A stretch of DNA of 64,000 nucleotides from UBA8337 sp965662725 (lineage in GTDB: Bacteria; Pseudomonadota; Alphaproteobacteria; RS24): contig CBFIIT010000005.1 in the NCBI GenBank assembly GCA_965662725.1, positions 5,302 through 69,301 of the forward strand, written 5' to 3'. Positions 35,897 through 45,726 of this stretch are shown here, in pieces; position 1 is the stretch's first letter; each line of letters begins with the position of its first letter. The notes under the pieces were generated by a model, which was given only the letters and a program-made list of their open reading frames with translations, made no database searches and was not told the DNA's origin. Position numbers and translations under genes: made by a program.

Positions 35897-35988
35897 CCCG
35901 CACAACTAAATCTGTATATGACCGCCCCTCAAGGCTGGCATCGCGCTCGGCAATGCAGTAAAAAAGTGCATCAGGAGTGCGGAATCAA

Positions 35989-36804
35989 ATGAATAGAAAA
36001 ATCTCATTATGGCTCACGGTTTTGGCCGGTCTCACCGTTTCAGCGTGTGGCGGGGTGGAAGGCGTTGATGATGGCTATGTCGAGCGGCCGGTGGAAGAGA
36101 TTTACAATTCCGCGCATGAAGAGTTGGCACTCGGCAATTATATTTTGGCGACGCAAGAGTTTGACGAAGTCGAACGCCAGCATCCCTATTCTTTATGGGC
36201 GCGTCGCGCCATGGTGATGGCTGCTTACAGCTATTATTTGCAGAATAAATATGATGAGGCGATTGCGACGGCGCGGCGTTTTCTGGCCCTTTATCCAGGC
36301 AATAAGCAGGCCCCTTACGCCTATTATCTAATTGCAATATCCTATTATGAACGGATATCCGATGTCAGTCGCGACCAAAGCACTACCGAGCTTGCGCTCA
36401 ACTCATTGAACGAAGTCATTCGCCGCTATCCCGATAGCGATTATGCGCGGGATGCGGTTTTGAAAATTGATTTGGCACTGGATAATTTGGCCGGCAAGGA
36501 AATGGATGTCGGGCGTTTTTATTTGCAGCGGCGCGAATATGGAGCCGCCGTTGGACGGTTTCGCAATGTCATTGAAAATTACAACCGCACCAGCCATGTG
36601 CCGGAGGCATTGCACCGTCTGACGGAAGTGTATCTATCCTTAGGCGTTACCGCTGAGGCGCAAAACTCAGCCGCCGTGCTAGGTTATAATTACCCCAATA
36701 GCGATTGGTATCGCGATAGCTATCGGATATTGCGGCAACGTGATTTAAAGCCGGTAAAAGACCAAAAATCTTGGATCAATCGCGCCCTCGATAAGGTTTT
36801 GTGA
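35989..36804 (+). CDS. bamD: Outer membrane assembly lipoprotein BamD
   Basis: The 271-residue lipoprotein of the BAM complex inserts beta-barrel proteins in the outer membrane. The signal peptide ends in a lipobox-like LTVSAC (about 14-19), with Cys19 as the likely lipidated residue. Five tetratricopeptide-type repeats follow (e.g. PVEEIYNSAHEELALGNYI from about 36, and PGNKQAPYAYYLIAISYYE), typical of BamD/ComL. I use the ATG at 35989; AGGAG lies about 12 nt upstream. It precedes recN by 7 nt, the common alphaproteobacterial order. Confidence 0.94.
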   Translation: MNRKISLWLTVLAGLTVSACGGVEGVDDGYVERPVEEIYNSAHEELALGNYILATQEFDEVERQHPYSLWARRAMVMAAYSYYLQNKYDEAIATARRFLALYPGNKQAPYAYYLIAISYYERISDVSRDQSTTELALNSLNEVIRRYPDSDYARDAVLKIDLALDNLAGKEMDVGRFYLQRREYGAAVGRFRNVIENYNRTSHVPEALHRLTEVYLSLGVTAEAQNSAAVLGYNYPNSDWYRDSYRILRQRDLKPVKDQKSWINRALDKVL

Positions 36805-36811
36805 GCCGCCA

Positions 36812-38488
36812 ATGCTGGTATCGCTTTCCATTCGGGACATTGTGCTGATTGATAAGCTTGACCTTGATTGGCAGCCAACCCTTTGTACTTTGACCGGTGA
36901 AACCGGTGCCGGTAAATCAATTTTACTCGACAGTTTGGGATTGGCGACCGGCGCGCGCGGTGATGCCGGATTGGTACGACAAGGCAGTGAGCAGGGCAGT
37001 GTTACTGCGGTTTTTCAATTGCCTGAAACGCATCCGGTGCAAGAAATTTTGCGCGAAAACGGGCTTGATGACGGACAGCCCTATGTTTCTGATTTGATTT
37101 TGCGCCGTGTGCAGGCGGCGGACGGGCGCAGTCGTGCTTTTTGCAATGACCAGCCAATTGGCATTAATCTGCTGAAGCAAATCGGAGAACCGCTGGTTGA
37201 AATTCATGGACAAAATGAAAGCCAAGCGCTGACCGATGCGGCAACGCAAAGAAACCTGCTGGATGTGTTTGCCGCGCTGACCCAAGAAGTGAAAGCGTTG
37301 GCTCGTCTGTTTCAGGCACGCAGTGATGCGCGTGCCGCACTGGCCACGTATCGGGCTGAATTGGCAAAGGCCAGTGCCGATACCGAATTTTTGACCCATG
37401 CGATTGCCGAATTACAGGAATTAAACCCGAAATCAGGTGAAGAAGCCGGATTGGCGGATGAACGCACATTGCTGATGAATGCAGAAAAGATTATCGGCGA
37501 TTTGCGCGATGCAGAAAACTTTTTGCAAGGCGAGGGCAGTGTCGAAAATGCTTTGAACGGCGCGTTACGTCGGTTGGAGCGGGCCGCACCGGAAGCGGCC
37601 GGACAATTGGACGCTGCGATAAGCGCGATAGACCGCGCCTTGATTGAGGCGGGTGAGGCGCGCAGTGCGGTATCCGATGCCGCCAATCGCATTACCAATG
37701 ATCCAATGCGGCTTGAAGAGGTAGAGGGGCGCTTGTTTGCTTTGCGTGCTTTGGCGCGCAAACATGATGTTGCTTGCGATGAGCTGCCCGATCTGCTGGA
37801 CCGTTTAGACGCGCAGCTAAGTGCCATTCATGGCGGCAATGATCGCATGGCGGAGCTTGAAAATGATGTCAAACAGGCTGATGCCGAATATGCCAATTCA
37901 GCCATGCGCGTGTCTGAGAAACGCCGTGCCGCGGCGCAGCGTTTGGATGAGATGGTCAATCAGGAATTAGTGCCGCTGAAGCTCGATGGTGGCCGCTTTA
38001 CCACTGAGGTTGAGCAGCTTGATATTGATGATGGCGCGGCGCATGGCATTGATAAAGTGCGTTTCGTGGCTTCTACCAATCCCGGCATGGCGCCGGGGCC
38101 GATTGCCAAAATTGCGTCCGGCGGCGAGTTGGCGCGCTTTATGTTGGCTCTGAAAGTATCATTGGCCTCTGAAGCCAGCGGCGGCACACTGATTTTTGAT
38201 GAGGTTGATGCCGGTGTCGGCGGTGCAGTAGCCGAAGCGGTCGGCGCGCGTTTGCATAGGCTGGCGCAAAACGGACAAGTGCTGGTGGTGACACATAGCC
38301 CGCAAGTGGCGGCGCGCGGCAATCATCATTGGCGGGTAAGTAAAAGCGGCGAGAACGGCCAAGTCAGCACCAGTGTGACACCATTGCCACAAGATGCGCG
38401 TCTCGAAGAAGTGGCGCGAATGTTGTCGGGGGCTGATGTCACCGATGAGGCGCGCGCGGCGGCGCAAAGATTATTGGAGGCGGGTTAA
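36812..38488 (+). CDS. recN: DNA repair protein RecN
   Basis: SMC-like ATPase of 558 residues for double-strand break repair. Walker A is LTGETGAGKSILLDSLGLA (about 28-46). The middle is a long coiled coil (about 150-360). The ABC signature IASGGELARFMLALK (about 431-445) and Walker B with GTLIFDEVDAGVGGAVAEAV (about 456-475) follow. The start ATG overlaps nothing but lies 7 nt after bamD. The stop overlaps ligA as TAATG. Length is normal for the family. Confidence 0.95.
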   Translation: MLVSLSIRDIVLIDKLDLDWQPTLCTLTGETGAGKSILLDSLGLATGARGDAGLVRQGSEQGSVTAVFQLPETHPVQEILRENGLDDGQPYVSDLILRRVQAADGRSRAFCNDQPIGINLLKQIGEPLVEIHGQNESQALTDAATQRNLLDVFAALTQEVKALARLFQARSDARAALATYRAELAKASADTEFLTHAIAELQELNPKSGEEAGLADERTLLMNAEKIIGDLRDAENFLQGEGSVENALNGALRRLERAAPEAAGQLDAAISAIDRALIEAGEARSAVSDAANRITNDPMRLEEVEGRLFALRALARKHDVACDELPDLLDRLDAQLSAIHGGNDRMAELENDVKQADAEYANSAMRVSEKRRAAAQRLDEMVNQELVPLKLDGGRFTTEVEQLDIDDGAAHGIDKVRFVASTNPGMAPGPIAKIASGGELARFMLALKVSLASEASGGTLIFDEVDAGVGGAVAEAVGARLHRLAQNGQVLVVTHSPQVAARGNHHWRVSKSGENGQVSTSVTPLPQDARLEEVARMLSGADVTDEARAAAQRLLEAG

Positions 38489-40611
38489 TGACCGCCGAAA
38501 TCTCGGTCGAGGCGTTAACATCTGAAGAAGCGGCTGAAGAGCTTGGTCGTTTGGCAGCCGAAATTGGCGCGCATGATGCGGCTTATTATCAAAATGATGC
38601 ACCGCTTGTGTCAGACGCTGAGTATGATGCATTGCGTCAGCGCAATGCCGCTATTGAAGCGCGGTTTCCCGATTTAAAGCGGAGCGATAGCCCCAGCGAA
38701 CGGGTTGGCGCAACGCCATCTGCGGCGTTCGGCAAAGTCGAACATGGTGTGCCGATGTTGTCTTTGGGCAATGCATTTGACGATGCCGATGTCACTGATT
38801 TTGACCTGCGTATCCGGCGGTTTCTAAATCTCGATGAAAACGCCGCTTTGGCGTTCACAACAGAGCCGAAAATTGACGGTTTATCAGCCAGCATTCGCTA
38901 TGAAAACGGTCGGTTGGTGCAGGGGGCAACACGCGGTGATGGGCGGGTTGGCGAAGATATTACCGCCAACCTCAAAACCTTGCCGGATATTCCCCATCAA
39001 TTACCCGATACTGTTCCTGATGTCGTCGAGATACGCGGCGAGGTTTATATGAGCCATGCCGATTTTGAGGCATTGAACACGCGCCAAGCCGATGCCCATG
39101 GTAAGATTTTTGCCAATCCGCGCAATGCGGCGGCAGGCAGTTTGCGCCAGCTTGATGCCGCCATTACCAAACAGCGGCCTTTAAAGTTTTTCGCCTATAC
39201 TTGGGGACAGATGAGCGCCATGCCATCGGATACGCAAAGCGGCATGATGGATTGCTTTCGGCAGTGGGGGTTTCAAGTCAATCCGGCTTTTAAACGGGTC
39301 GAGGATACGGCCGGTTTGATTGCCCATTGGGCCGAGATAGAAGCGCAACGCGCGACGCTTGGTTATGATATTGACGGCATGGTCTATAAGGTAGACCGGC
39401 TGGATTATCAGGAGCGATTGGGGTTTGTGTCGCGCGCGCCGCGCTGGGCGATTGCCCATAAATTTCCGGCTGAGCAGGCGACAACCAAGCTGAATGATAT
39501 TGATATTCAAGTCGGTCGCACCGGTGCGCTGACGCCGGTGGCAAAATTAGAACCGGTGACGGTTGGTGGCGTCGTTGTGTCAAACGCGACTTTGCATAAT
39601 GCCGATGAGATTGCCCGCAAAGATGTACGCATTGGCGATATGGTGATCATTCAACGGGCCGGTGATGTGATTCCGCAAATTGTTCGTGCTTTGGAACAGC
39701 ACAGAAGTGATGACAGTGCCCCGTTTATTTTCCCGACACATTGTCCGGTATGCGATGCACCGGCGCGGCGCGAGACACGCGATGATGGCGAAGCCGATGC
39801 GGTGACGCGGTGTTCGGGCGGCCTCTCTTGTCCGGCGCAGGCGCGCGAACGGTTGAAGCATTTTGTGTCGCGTGCCGCATTGGATATTGAAGGCCTCGGC
39901 CAAAAGCAGATTGACGATTATTGGCAGCTTGGTCTCATTCGCAGTCTGCCGGATATTTTTACCCTGCGGCAGCGTTATGAGAACAATCCGCCCGAAATCT
40001 GGCGATATACATCGGGCAGCAAGGATAAAATCGGCACGTTGAAAGACAGCGCGCGCAAATTGCTGGACGCGATAGATGCGCGTAAAACTGCCGATTTGGA
40101 TCGCTATATTTTCGCGCTTGGTATTCGGCATATTGGCGAAACATCTGGCCGCATGCTGGCCCGTCATTACGGTTCCTTGCCGGCGATGATGCAGGCCGGT
40201 CAGGCCATGGCTGAAGGCGATATGTTGGTGCGCAGCGAATTGGAAGCCTTGGACGGGGTCGGTACGGCTTTGGTTGAGGCTTTGATTGACTTTTTTGGTG
40301 CGAATGAAAACCGCGCCAGTTTGCAAGCGCTTATCGATGCGGGTGTGGCGCCGACGCCGTTAGCTGAGATTGCCGCCGATACGGCGGTTGCCGGGAAGAC
40401 CATTGTTTTTACCGGCACATTAGAGCAAATGACACGCGCCGAAGCGAAAGCGCGCGCCGAGGCGATGGGTGCAAAAGTGGTCGGCTCTGTTTCTGCCAAG
40501 ACGGATATTCTGGTCGCCGGACCGGGGGCCGGTTCAAAACTGACGAAAGCCACCGAATTGGGTGTTGAGGTTCTGACCGAAGAGCAATGGGTCGAATTGG
40601 CGAAAAACTAG
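38488..40611 (+). CDS. ligA: NAD-dependent DNA ligase
   Basis: The 707-residue ligase seals nicks in replication and repair using NAD+. The adenylation domain contains the catalytic lysine in TEPKIDGLSASIRY (about 128-141). An OB fold follows. The zinc finger uses CPVC (about 416-419) and two more cysteines spaced beyond it (RCSGG...CPAQ). Helix-hairpin-helix repeats lie at about 460-600, and a BRCT domain begins at VAGKTIVFTGTLEQMTRAEA (about 633). It ends 1 nt before the stop of pepP on the other strand. Confidence 0.96.
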   Translation: MTAEISVEALTSEEAAEELGRLAAEIGAHDAAYYQNDAPLVSDAEYDALRQRNAAIEARFPDLKRSDSPSERVGATPSAAFGKVEHGVPMLSLGNAFDDADVTDFDLRIRRFLNLDENAALAFTTEPKIDGLSASIRYENGRLVQGATRGDGRVGEDITANLKTLPDIPHQLPDTVPDVVEIRGEVYMSHADFEALNTRQADAHGKIFANPRNAAAGSLRQLDAAITKQRPLKFFAYTWGQMSAMPSDTQSGMMDCFRQWGFQVNPAFKRVEDTAGLIAHWAEIEAQRATLGYDIDGMVYKVDRLDYQERLGFVSRAPRWAIAHKFPAEQATTKLNDIDIQVGRTGALTPVAKLEPVTVGGVVVSNATLHNADEIARKDVRIGDMVIIQRAGDVIPQIVRALEQHRSDDSAPFIFPTHCPVCDAPARRETRDDGEADAVTRCSGGLSCPAQARERLKHFVSRAALDIEGLGQKQIDDYWQLGLIRSLPDIFTLRQRYENNPPEIWRYTSGSKDKIGTLKDSARKLLDAIDARKTADLDRYIFALGIRHIGETSGRMLARHYGSLPAMMQAGQAMAEGDMLVRSELEALDGVGTALVEALIDFFGANENRASLQALIDAGVAPTPLAEIAADTAVAGKTIVFTGTLEQMTRAEAKARAEAMGAKVVGSVSAKTDILVAGPGAGSKLTKATELGVEVLTEEQWVELAKN

Positions 40612-40612
40612 C

Positions 40613-42418
40613 TTAAAGCGGTCTGCAATTTTTCTTCAGCCAGCTTTTGGTTGCCTTATCGACATGCGCCAAAAGCGTTTTTTCAACCCGTGTGTGATAG
40701 CTGTTGAGCCAGACGATTTCCGCCGCCGCCATTTGCTTTTTATCAATCAGCCGCCGATCAATCGGGGCCAGCGTCAGCGGTTCAAAACCCAGCATTGGCC
40801 GCTCGGCCTTGGCCTGTTTGAGAGGCGTCACATATTGCAGATTTTCAATGCGGATGCCGAAAGCATTGGCTTTGTAATAACCCGGCTCATTCGACACAAT
40901 CATTCCCTCTTGCAAAGCTACTGTGCCGCCTTTGGAAATGCGTTGCGGCCCTTCATGAACCGATAAATAACTGCCGACACCATGGCCGGTACCATGGTCA
41001 AAATCCAATCCGACCTCCCATAACGGCGCGCGCGCCAGCGTATCAAGCTGCATGCCGTTTGTACCATGCGGAAAGCGCGCCATGGCCAGCGCAATATGGC
41101 CACGCAACACACGGGTGAAAGCGTCAATTGCGCCCTTTGGCGGCGTGCGGCCTTCCACCAAAACCGTGCGTGTGACATCTGTCGTGCCTTGCTGGTATTG
41201 GCCGCCGCTATCTATCAGATAAAGGTCGCCCGGCTTAATGCGGCGATTGGTTTTCTCGGTTACCCGATAATGCACAATCGCGCCATTGGGGCCGGTGCCT
41301 GAAATCGTATCAAAGCTTAAATCCAACAGCTTGCCGGTGGCTGCGCGATAGGCTTCCGCTTGCTTGGCGGCGCATATTTCAGTCAGCTTGCCGCTGCCTG
41401 CTTCCTTATCAAACCAGCTAAGAAAATTGCACAAAGCGGCGCCATCCATTTCATGCGCCGTAATGCTGGCTTTAATCTCGGCTTTTTCTTTCGCCGCTTT
41501 CGGCAGCGCGCACGGGTCGGTCACGTTTTTTACCGTCGTGTCTTTCAGTCTTGAGATAAACCAAGCCGGTGTATGAGCCGGATCAAGGGCAATGGTTTTA
41601 TCTTTGAGATTGACCAACCATTCTTCCATTTCGCCCTGCGGATGCAGGCGCAAACCACTGCCAATATGGGCGCGGACGGTGGCATCAACGCGGCTACGAC
41701 GAATGAACCAGTCAAAGCTGGCGTTTTTATTCAACACACCGAATGACAGGGCAAACGGGGTATGTGGCACGTCTTGCGCGCGAATATTCAATAGCCAGGC
41801 AATGTTTTCAGGCTGCGCCACCAGCAAGGCATCATGACCGGCCTTCTTCATTTCGGCGGCCAACTCTTTGCGCTTATCTTCGGACGTTTTACCGGTCAGG
41901 CGATTAGGCTGGATAACCACTTTACTGTCCGGCAGGTCAGGGCGGTCTTCCCAATCGGCGTCGAGTGGATTTTCATCCAGCAATTTCAGCTTCGCGCCTT
42001 TCGCCTCAAGCCGCTCGGCATAAACCTTCACCGCCGCCGCGCTATGCAAGCGCGGGTCAATGCCGATGCATTGGTTTTTCTTCACCGTCTCGGCCAGCCA
42101 TAGCGACGGGCCGGTTTTCATAATATCGACAATGGTGAATATCTTTGTGTCAGTCTGTTCGGGTGCTTGCAAAATATAGCGCCCATCAACAAACAAAGCC
42201 GCTTTGCGGGCCATGATTATTGCCGTGCCCGCCGAACCACCAAAGCCGCTTATCCGCTTCAGCCGTTCATTTGCGGCCGGCACATATTCGCCTTGATACT
42301 CGTCTTCACGCGGCACGATAAAGCCGTCGATTTTCATTTTCACCATGCGCGCGCGCAATGCTGCTACATGCTTGGAGACCTGTTGGGCGGAACTGTCATC
42401 GGTGAAACTTTGATACAT
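40613..42418 (-). CDS. pepP: Xaa-Pro aminopeptidase, M24B family, long form
   Basis: Metallopeptidase of 601 residues that releases N-terminal residues preceding proline. Two creatinase-like N-terminal domains (about 1-310) precede the pita-bread domain. Metal ligands are the aspartates of LIDSGGQYQQGTTDVTRTV (about 403-421), the histidine of GHGVGSYLSVHEGPQ (about 485-499) and the glutamates of NEPGYY and IRIENLQ. The three-domain length matches eukaryotic-type aminopeptidase P1 and alphaproteobacterial homologues rather than the 440-residue E. coli PepP. It is the last gene of uvrD-prmA-pepP, 9 nt after prmA. Confidence 0.92.
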   Translation of the reverse strand: MYQSFTDDSSAQQVSKHVAALRARMVKMKIDGFIVPREDEYQGEYVPAANERLKRISGFGGSAGTAIIMARKAALFVDGRYILQAPEQTDTKIFTIVDIMKTGPSLWLAETVKKNQCIGIDPRLHSAAAVKVYAERLEAKGAKLKLLDENPLDADWEDRPDLPDSKVVIQPNRLTGKTSEDKRKELAAEMKKAGHDALLVAQPENIAWLLNIRAQDVPHTPFALSFGVLNKNASFDWFIRRSRVDATVRAHIGSGLRLHPQGEMEEWLVNLKDKTIALDPAHTPAWFISRLKDTTVKNVTDPCALPKAAKEKAEIKASITAHEMDGAALCNFLSWFDKEAGSGKLTEICAAKQAEAYRAATGKLLDLSFDTISGTGPNGAIVHYRVTEKTNRRIKPGDLYLIDSGGQYQQGTTDVTRTVLVEGRTPPKGAIDAFTRVLRGHIALAMARFPHGTNGMQLDTLARAPLWEVGLDFDHGTGHGVGSYLSVHEGPQRISKGGTVALQEGMIVSNEPGYYKANAFGIRIENLQYVTPLKQAKAERPMLGFEPLTLAPIDRRLIDKKQMAAAEIVWLNSYHTRVEKTLLAHVDKATKSWLKKNCRPL

Positions 42419-42427
42419 GACAGCACC

Positions 42428-43252
42428 CTAACGCTTAAAGCGAAGGCTCGTCCATGGGCCAATGATAATTTTCTGTTCAATTCTCAATCCGACTTGTCGA
42501 TAACGGGCGATAACGCTGCGCGCTTGCTCATTCAATAGGCCGGCGACGATGATTTGCCCTCTATCGGACAAATGGCGTTCAAAATCTGAGGCCAAAAACC
42601 GCAAAGGGCTGGCCAGAATATTGGCCAATATCAAATCAAAGCGGCGACCATGATATTGCCGATGCGCCATGCCCATAGCCGGAAATGCCCGAATATGAGG
42701 TGATACATTATTCAACTGCATATTCTCGCGCGTCACTGTAATGGCCACCGGATCGCTATCACTGGCCAGGATATTGCGACATCCGGCCTTGGCGGCGGCA
42801 ATCGCTAATATACCCGTGCCACAGCCAATATCGGCGACATGGCGCGGTTTGTGGCGTTTAAGATATTTGGCCAGCAAAATAATACAGCCCAAAGTGGTGC
42901 CGTGATGGCCTGAACCGAAAGCCAGACCGGCCTGCATTTCAATATTGCGCCAAGCGCCGCGGCGCGGTGCATCATGGTTTCCGTGTAAATAAAATGGCGG
43001 CGCAATTACCGGCGGCAGGCCTTTTTGGCTTTCGCTGACCCAATCAATATCGGGCAGTTTTTCAATCGAAGCATGTGCGTTATCGGGGAGGGCCAGCGCC
43101 GCTATATCCGGCTCGGCTTCAAAATAAACCTCGAATGATGTTCCGGTCGCTCGCTTATTGGTCGCCCAAATGGTTGCTCCAAAAGCCTCAAGTGCCGCTT
43201 CGGCAGCGTCAATATTTGCAGTTATGAAAGTCAGTTTCCAAACGGCGGCCAT
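42428..43252 (-). CDS. prmA: Ribosomal protein L11 methyltransferase
   Basis: SAM-dependent methyltransferase of 274 residues. The substrate-recognition domain occupies about 1-90, and the catalytic domain begins with GLAFGSGHHGTTLG (about 110-123), where most PrmA have GTGxHxTT. SAM motif I is VADIGCGTGILAIAAAKAG (about 140-158), and the acceptor-site motif is LILANILASPL (about 206-216), close to the typical ANIL. It trimethylates L11. It lies 8 nt after uvrD and 9 nt before pepP in an operon. Confidence 0.92.
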   Translation of the reverse strand: MAAVWKLTFITANIDAAEAALEAFGATIWATNKRATGTSFEVYFEAEPDIAALALPDNAHASIEKLPDIDWVSESQKGLPPVIAPPFYLHGNHDAPRRGAWRNIEMQAGLAFGSGHHGTTLGCIILLAKYLKRHKPRHVADIGCGTGILAIAAAKAGCRNILASDSDPVAITVTRENMQLNNVSPHIRAFPAMGMAHRQYHGRRFDLILANILASPLRFLASDFERHLSDRGQIIVAGLLNEQARSVIARYRQVGLRIEQKIIIGPWTSLRFKR

Positions 43253-43260
43253 ACGGCGGC

Positions 43261-45609
43261 TCAGTGCTTTTCAACATATGAGTCGAGCACTTTTTTGGTA
43301 CCGGCTTTTTCAAACGCTACAGTTAACTTATTGCCTTCAATCGTCTGAATGCGCCCATAGCCGAATTTTTGATGGAAAATTCGATCGCCACGCTTGTAAT
43401 CGCTGCTGCTCATAGATGACACAACGGGCTCGGCCCGCGAGTTTATCGTTGGCGGGGTGCTTTGTTTATAACGACCGGCATTGGATTGCGCGCGTTGCCA
43501 GCCGGGGCTGTTATAGCTGGATGTAGTGAAGTCATTGGCAAAACGGCTCTGGTTTGAAAAACCGCCTGCTGCATGGTCGCTTTCTGCCACTTCAACGTGC
43601 TCTTGCGGCAATTCATCGATAAAGCGAGAGGGCAGCGCCGAGTTCCATTGCCCATGAGTACGCCGATTGCCGGCAAAGCTGATGGTCGCGCGTTGCTTGG
43701 CGCGGGTAATGCCGACATAGGCGAGGCGGCGTTCTTCTTCGAGGCCTTTTGTGCCGCTCTCATCAAGACTGCGTTGATGCGGAAACAAACCTTCTTCCCA
43801 ACCGGGCAGAAAGACGCTTTCAAACTCCAAGCCCTTGGCTGCGTGCAGCGTCATAATCGACACTTTATCTTCATTGTCTTCATTCGCCGCTTCCATCACC
43901 AACGAAATATGCTCGAGATAACCGGTCAAGGTCTCAAATTCTTCCATTGAGCGGACAAGTTCTTTCAAATTATCCAGCTTGGCCGGTGCATCCGGAGATT
44001 TATCGGCCTGCCACATGGCGGTATAACCGCTCTCATCCAGCACCAATTCGGCCAGCTCAGTATGTGTCATTGTATCGACCAGCGACCGCCAGTGATTAAT
44101 GGCGCGAACAAATCCGGTTAAGGAACGCCGCGCTGCCGGTTTCAATTCTTCCGTGTCGATAATGTCTTCAGCCATGCGGAACAGCGATTTACCCTGTCCG
44201 CGTGCCGCGGTTTGCAAAGTCTGCATCGCAACATTGCCAAGGCCACGCCGCGGCTTATTGCAAATCCGTTCAAACGCCAAATCATCATCGATTTGTGCAA
44301 TCAGACGGAAATAGGCATTGGCATCACGAATTTCGGCGCGCTCATAAAAGCGCGGCCCGCCAATTACCCGATAGGGAATGCCAAGAGAGATAAAGCGGTC
44401 TTCAAATTCGCGCATTTGGAAAGAGGCGCGTACCAGCACCGCCATTTCATTCAGTGCCTGCCCGTCGCGTTGATAGGCTTCGATATCATCGGCTGTCAGC
44501 CGCGCTTCTTCTTCGCCATCCCATGCGCCGCGTACCTTTACCGGCTCACCATCATCATTGCTGTCGGTCCATAATGTTTTGCCGAGGCGGCTTTCATTGG
44601 CCGCAATCAAACCGGAAGCGGCTCCTAAAATATTCGGAGTGGAACGATAATTGCGCTCAAGCCGAATGACTTTTGCGCCTTCAAAATCTTTTTCGAAGCG
44701 CAAAATATTATCGACTTCAGCCCCGCGCCAGCCATAAATCGACTGGTCGTCATCGCCGACACAGCAAATATTATGATGCCCTTGTGCCAATAGGCGCAGC
44801 CATAAATACTGCACTGCATTGGTGTCTTGATATTCATCAACCAAAATATGTTTAAAGCGTTGCTGATATTCGACCAGCACGGCATCGTTTTCACGGAACA
44901 GGCGCAAACATTCGAGCAGCAAATCGCCAAAGTCCGCCGCATTAAGAATTTTCAGCCGCTTTTGATAATCGGCGTATATCTTGCCGCCGAGACCATTGGC
45001 AAAAAACCCGGCTTCACCTTCAGGCACATTTTCCGGCATCCAACCGCGGTTTTTCCAACGATCGATTAAAATCGCCATTTGCCGTGCCGGCCAACGTTTC
45101 TCGTCGATATTTTCGGCCTTAATCAACTGCTTCAGCAAGCGGATTTGGTCATCCGTATCCAAAATCGTAAAATCAGGCCGCAAATCAACCAGTTCGGCAT
45201 GCTGGCGCAATATACGCGCCGAGAGCGAGTGAAAAGTGCCGAGATAGGGCATGCCCTCAACTGTTTCGCCAAGCATCAGGCTGATGCGCTCTTTCATTTC
45301 GCGTGCCGCCTTATTGGTAAAGGTCACTGCTAAAATTTGGCTTGGCCAAGCTGATTGGGTGGCAATTTTAAAGGCAATGCGGGTGGTGAGGGCGCGGGTT
45401 TTACCGGTTCCGGCGCCGGCCAGCAATAAAAGCGGCCCGTCATCGGCAGTTACCGCTGCGCGCTGCTCATCATTCAGCCCGTCAAATAAAGGTTCAAGAC
45501 GCCGCGCTTGACCGGCTTGTGCGGCACGTTGCGAGACGCTCAAGCTACTATCACCGCTTACAGGCGGCGGGGGCGCATCAGCACCCAGATCAAATGGATC
45601 GCTTTCCAT
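43261..45609 (-). CDS. uvrD: UvrD/PcrA superfamily 1A DNA helicase
   Basis: The 782-residue 3'-5' helicase acts in nucleotide excision and mismatch repair and in clearing replication obstacles. Walker A is LLAGAGTGKTRALTTRIA (about 63-80), Walker B is ILVDEYQDTNAVQYLWL (about 252-268), motif III follows with VGDDDQSIYGWRGAEV, and motif V/VI with VSIMTLHAAKGLEFESVFLP and YVGITRAKQ. The C-terminal KRGDRIFHQKFGYGRIQTIE is the PcrA-type Tudor-like RNA polymerase-binding module. The ATG at 45609 has AGGTGGA 5 nt upstream; a GTG at 45618 overlaps that site and is unlikely. It is divergent from the AsmA-like gene. Confidence 0.94.
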   Translation of the reverse strand: MESDPFDLGADAPPPPVSGDSSLSVSQRAAQAGQARRLEPLFDGLNDEQRAAVTADDGPLLLLAGAGTGKTRALTTRIAFKIATQSAWPSQILAVTFTNKAAREMKERISLMLGETVEGMPYLGTFHSLSARILRQHAELVDLRPDFTILDTDDQIRLLKQLIKAENIDEKRWPARQMAILIDRWKNRGWMPENVPEGEAGFFANGLGGKIYADYQKRLKILNAADFGDLLLECLRLFRENDAVLVEYQQRFKHILVDEYQDTNAVQYLWLRLLAQGHHNICCVGDDDQSIYGWRGAEVDNILRFEKDFEGAKVIRLERNYRSTPNILGAASGLIAANESRLGKTLWTDSNDDGEPVKVRGAWDGEEEARLTADDIEAYQRDGQALNEMAVLVRASFQMREFEDRFISLGIPYRVIGGPRFYERAEIRDANAYFRLIAQIDDDLAFERICNKPRRGLGNVAMQTLQTAARGQGKSLFRMAEDIIDTEELKPAARRSLTGFVRAINHWRSLVDTMTHTELAELVLDESGYTAMWQADKSPDAPAKLDNLKELVRSMEEFETLTGYLEHISLVMEAANEDNEDKVSIMTLHAAKGLEFESVFLPGWEEGLFPHQRSLDESGTKGLEEERRLAYVGITRAKQRATISFAGNRRTHGQWNSALPSRFIDELPQEHVEVAESDHAAGGFSNQSRFANDFTTSSYNSPGWQRAQSNAGRYKQSTPPTINSRAEPVVSSMSSSDYKRGDRIFHQKFGYGRIQTIEGNKLTVAFEKAGTKKVLDSYVEKH

Positions 45610-45726
45610 AAAGTCCACCTAATTCGATTCGTTGACTATAGCACCTCATGGCGCATAGGCCGAACGCGTCTAGCCAAGTCTGGCAGAGATTGTTAGTGTC
45701 CGTGCATTAGATAACAATAGGTCGTC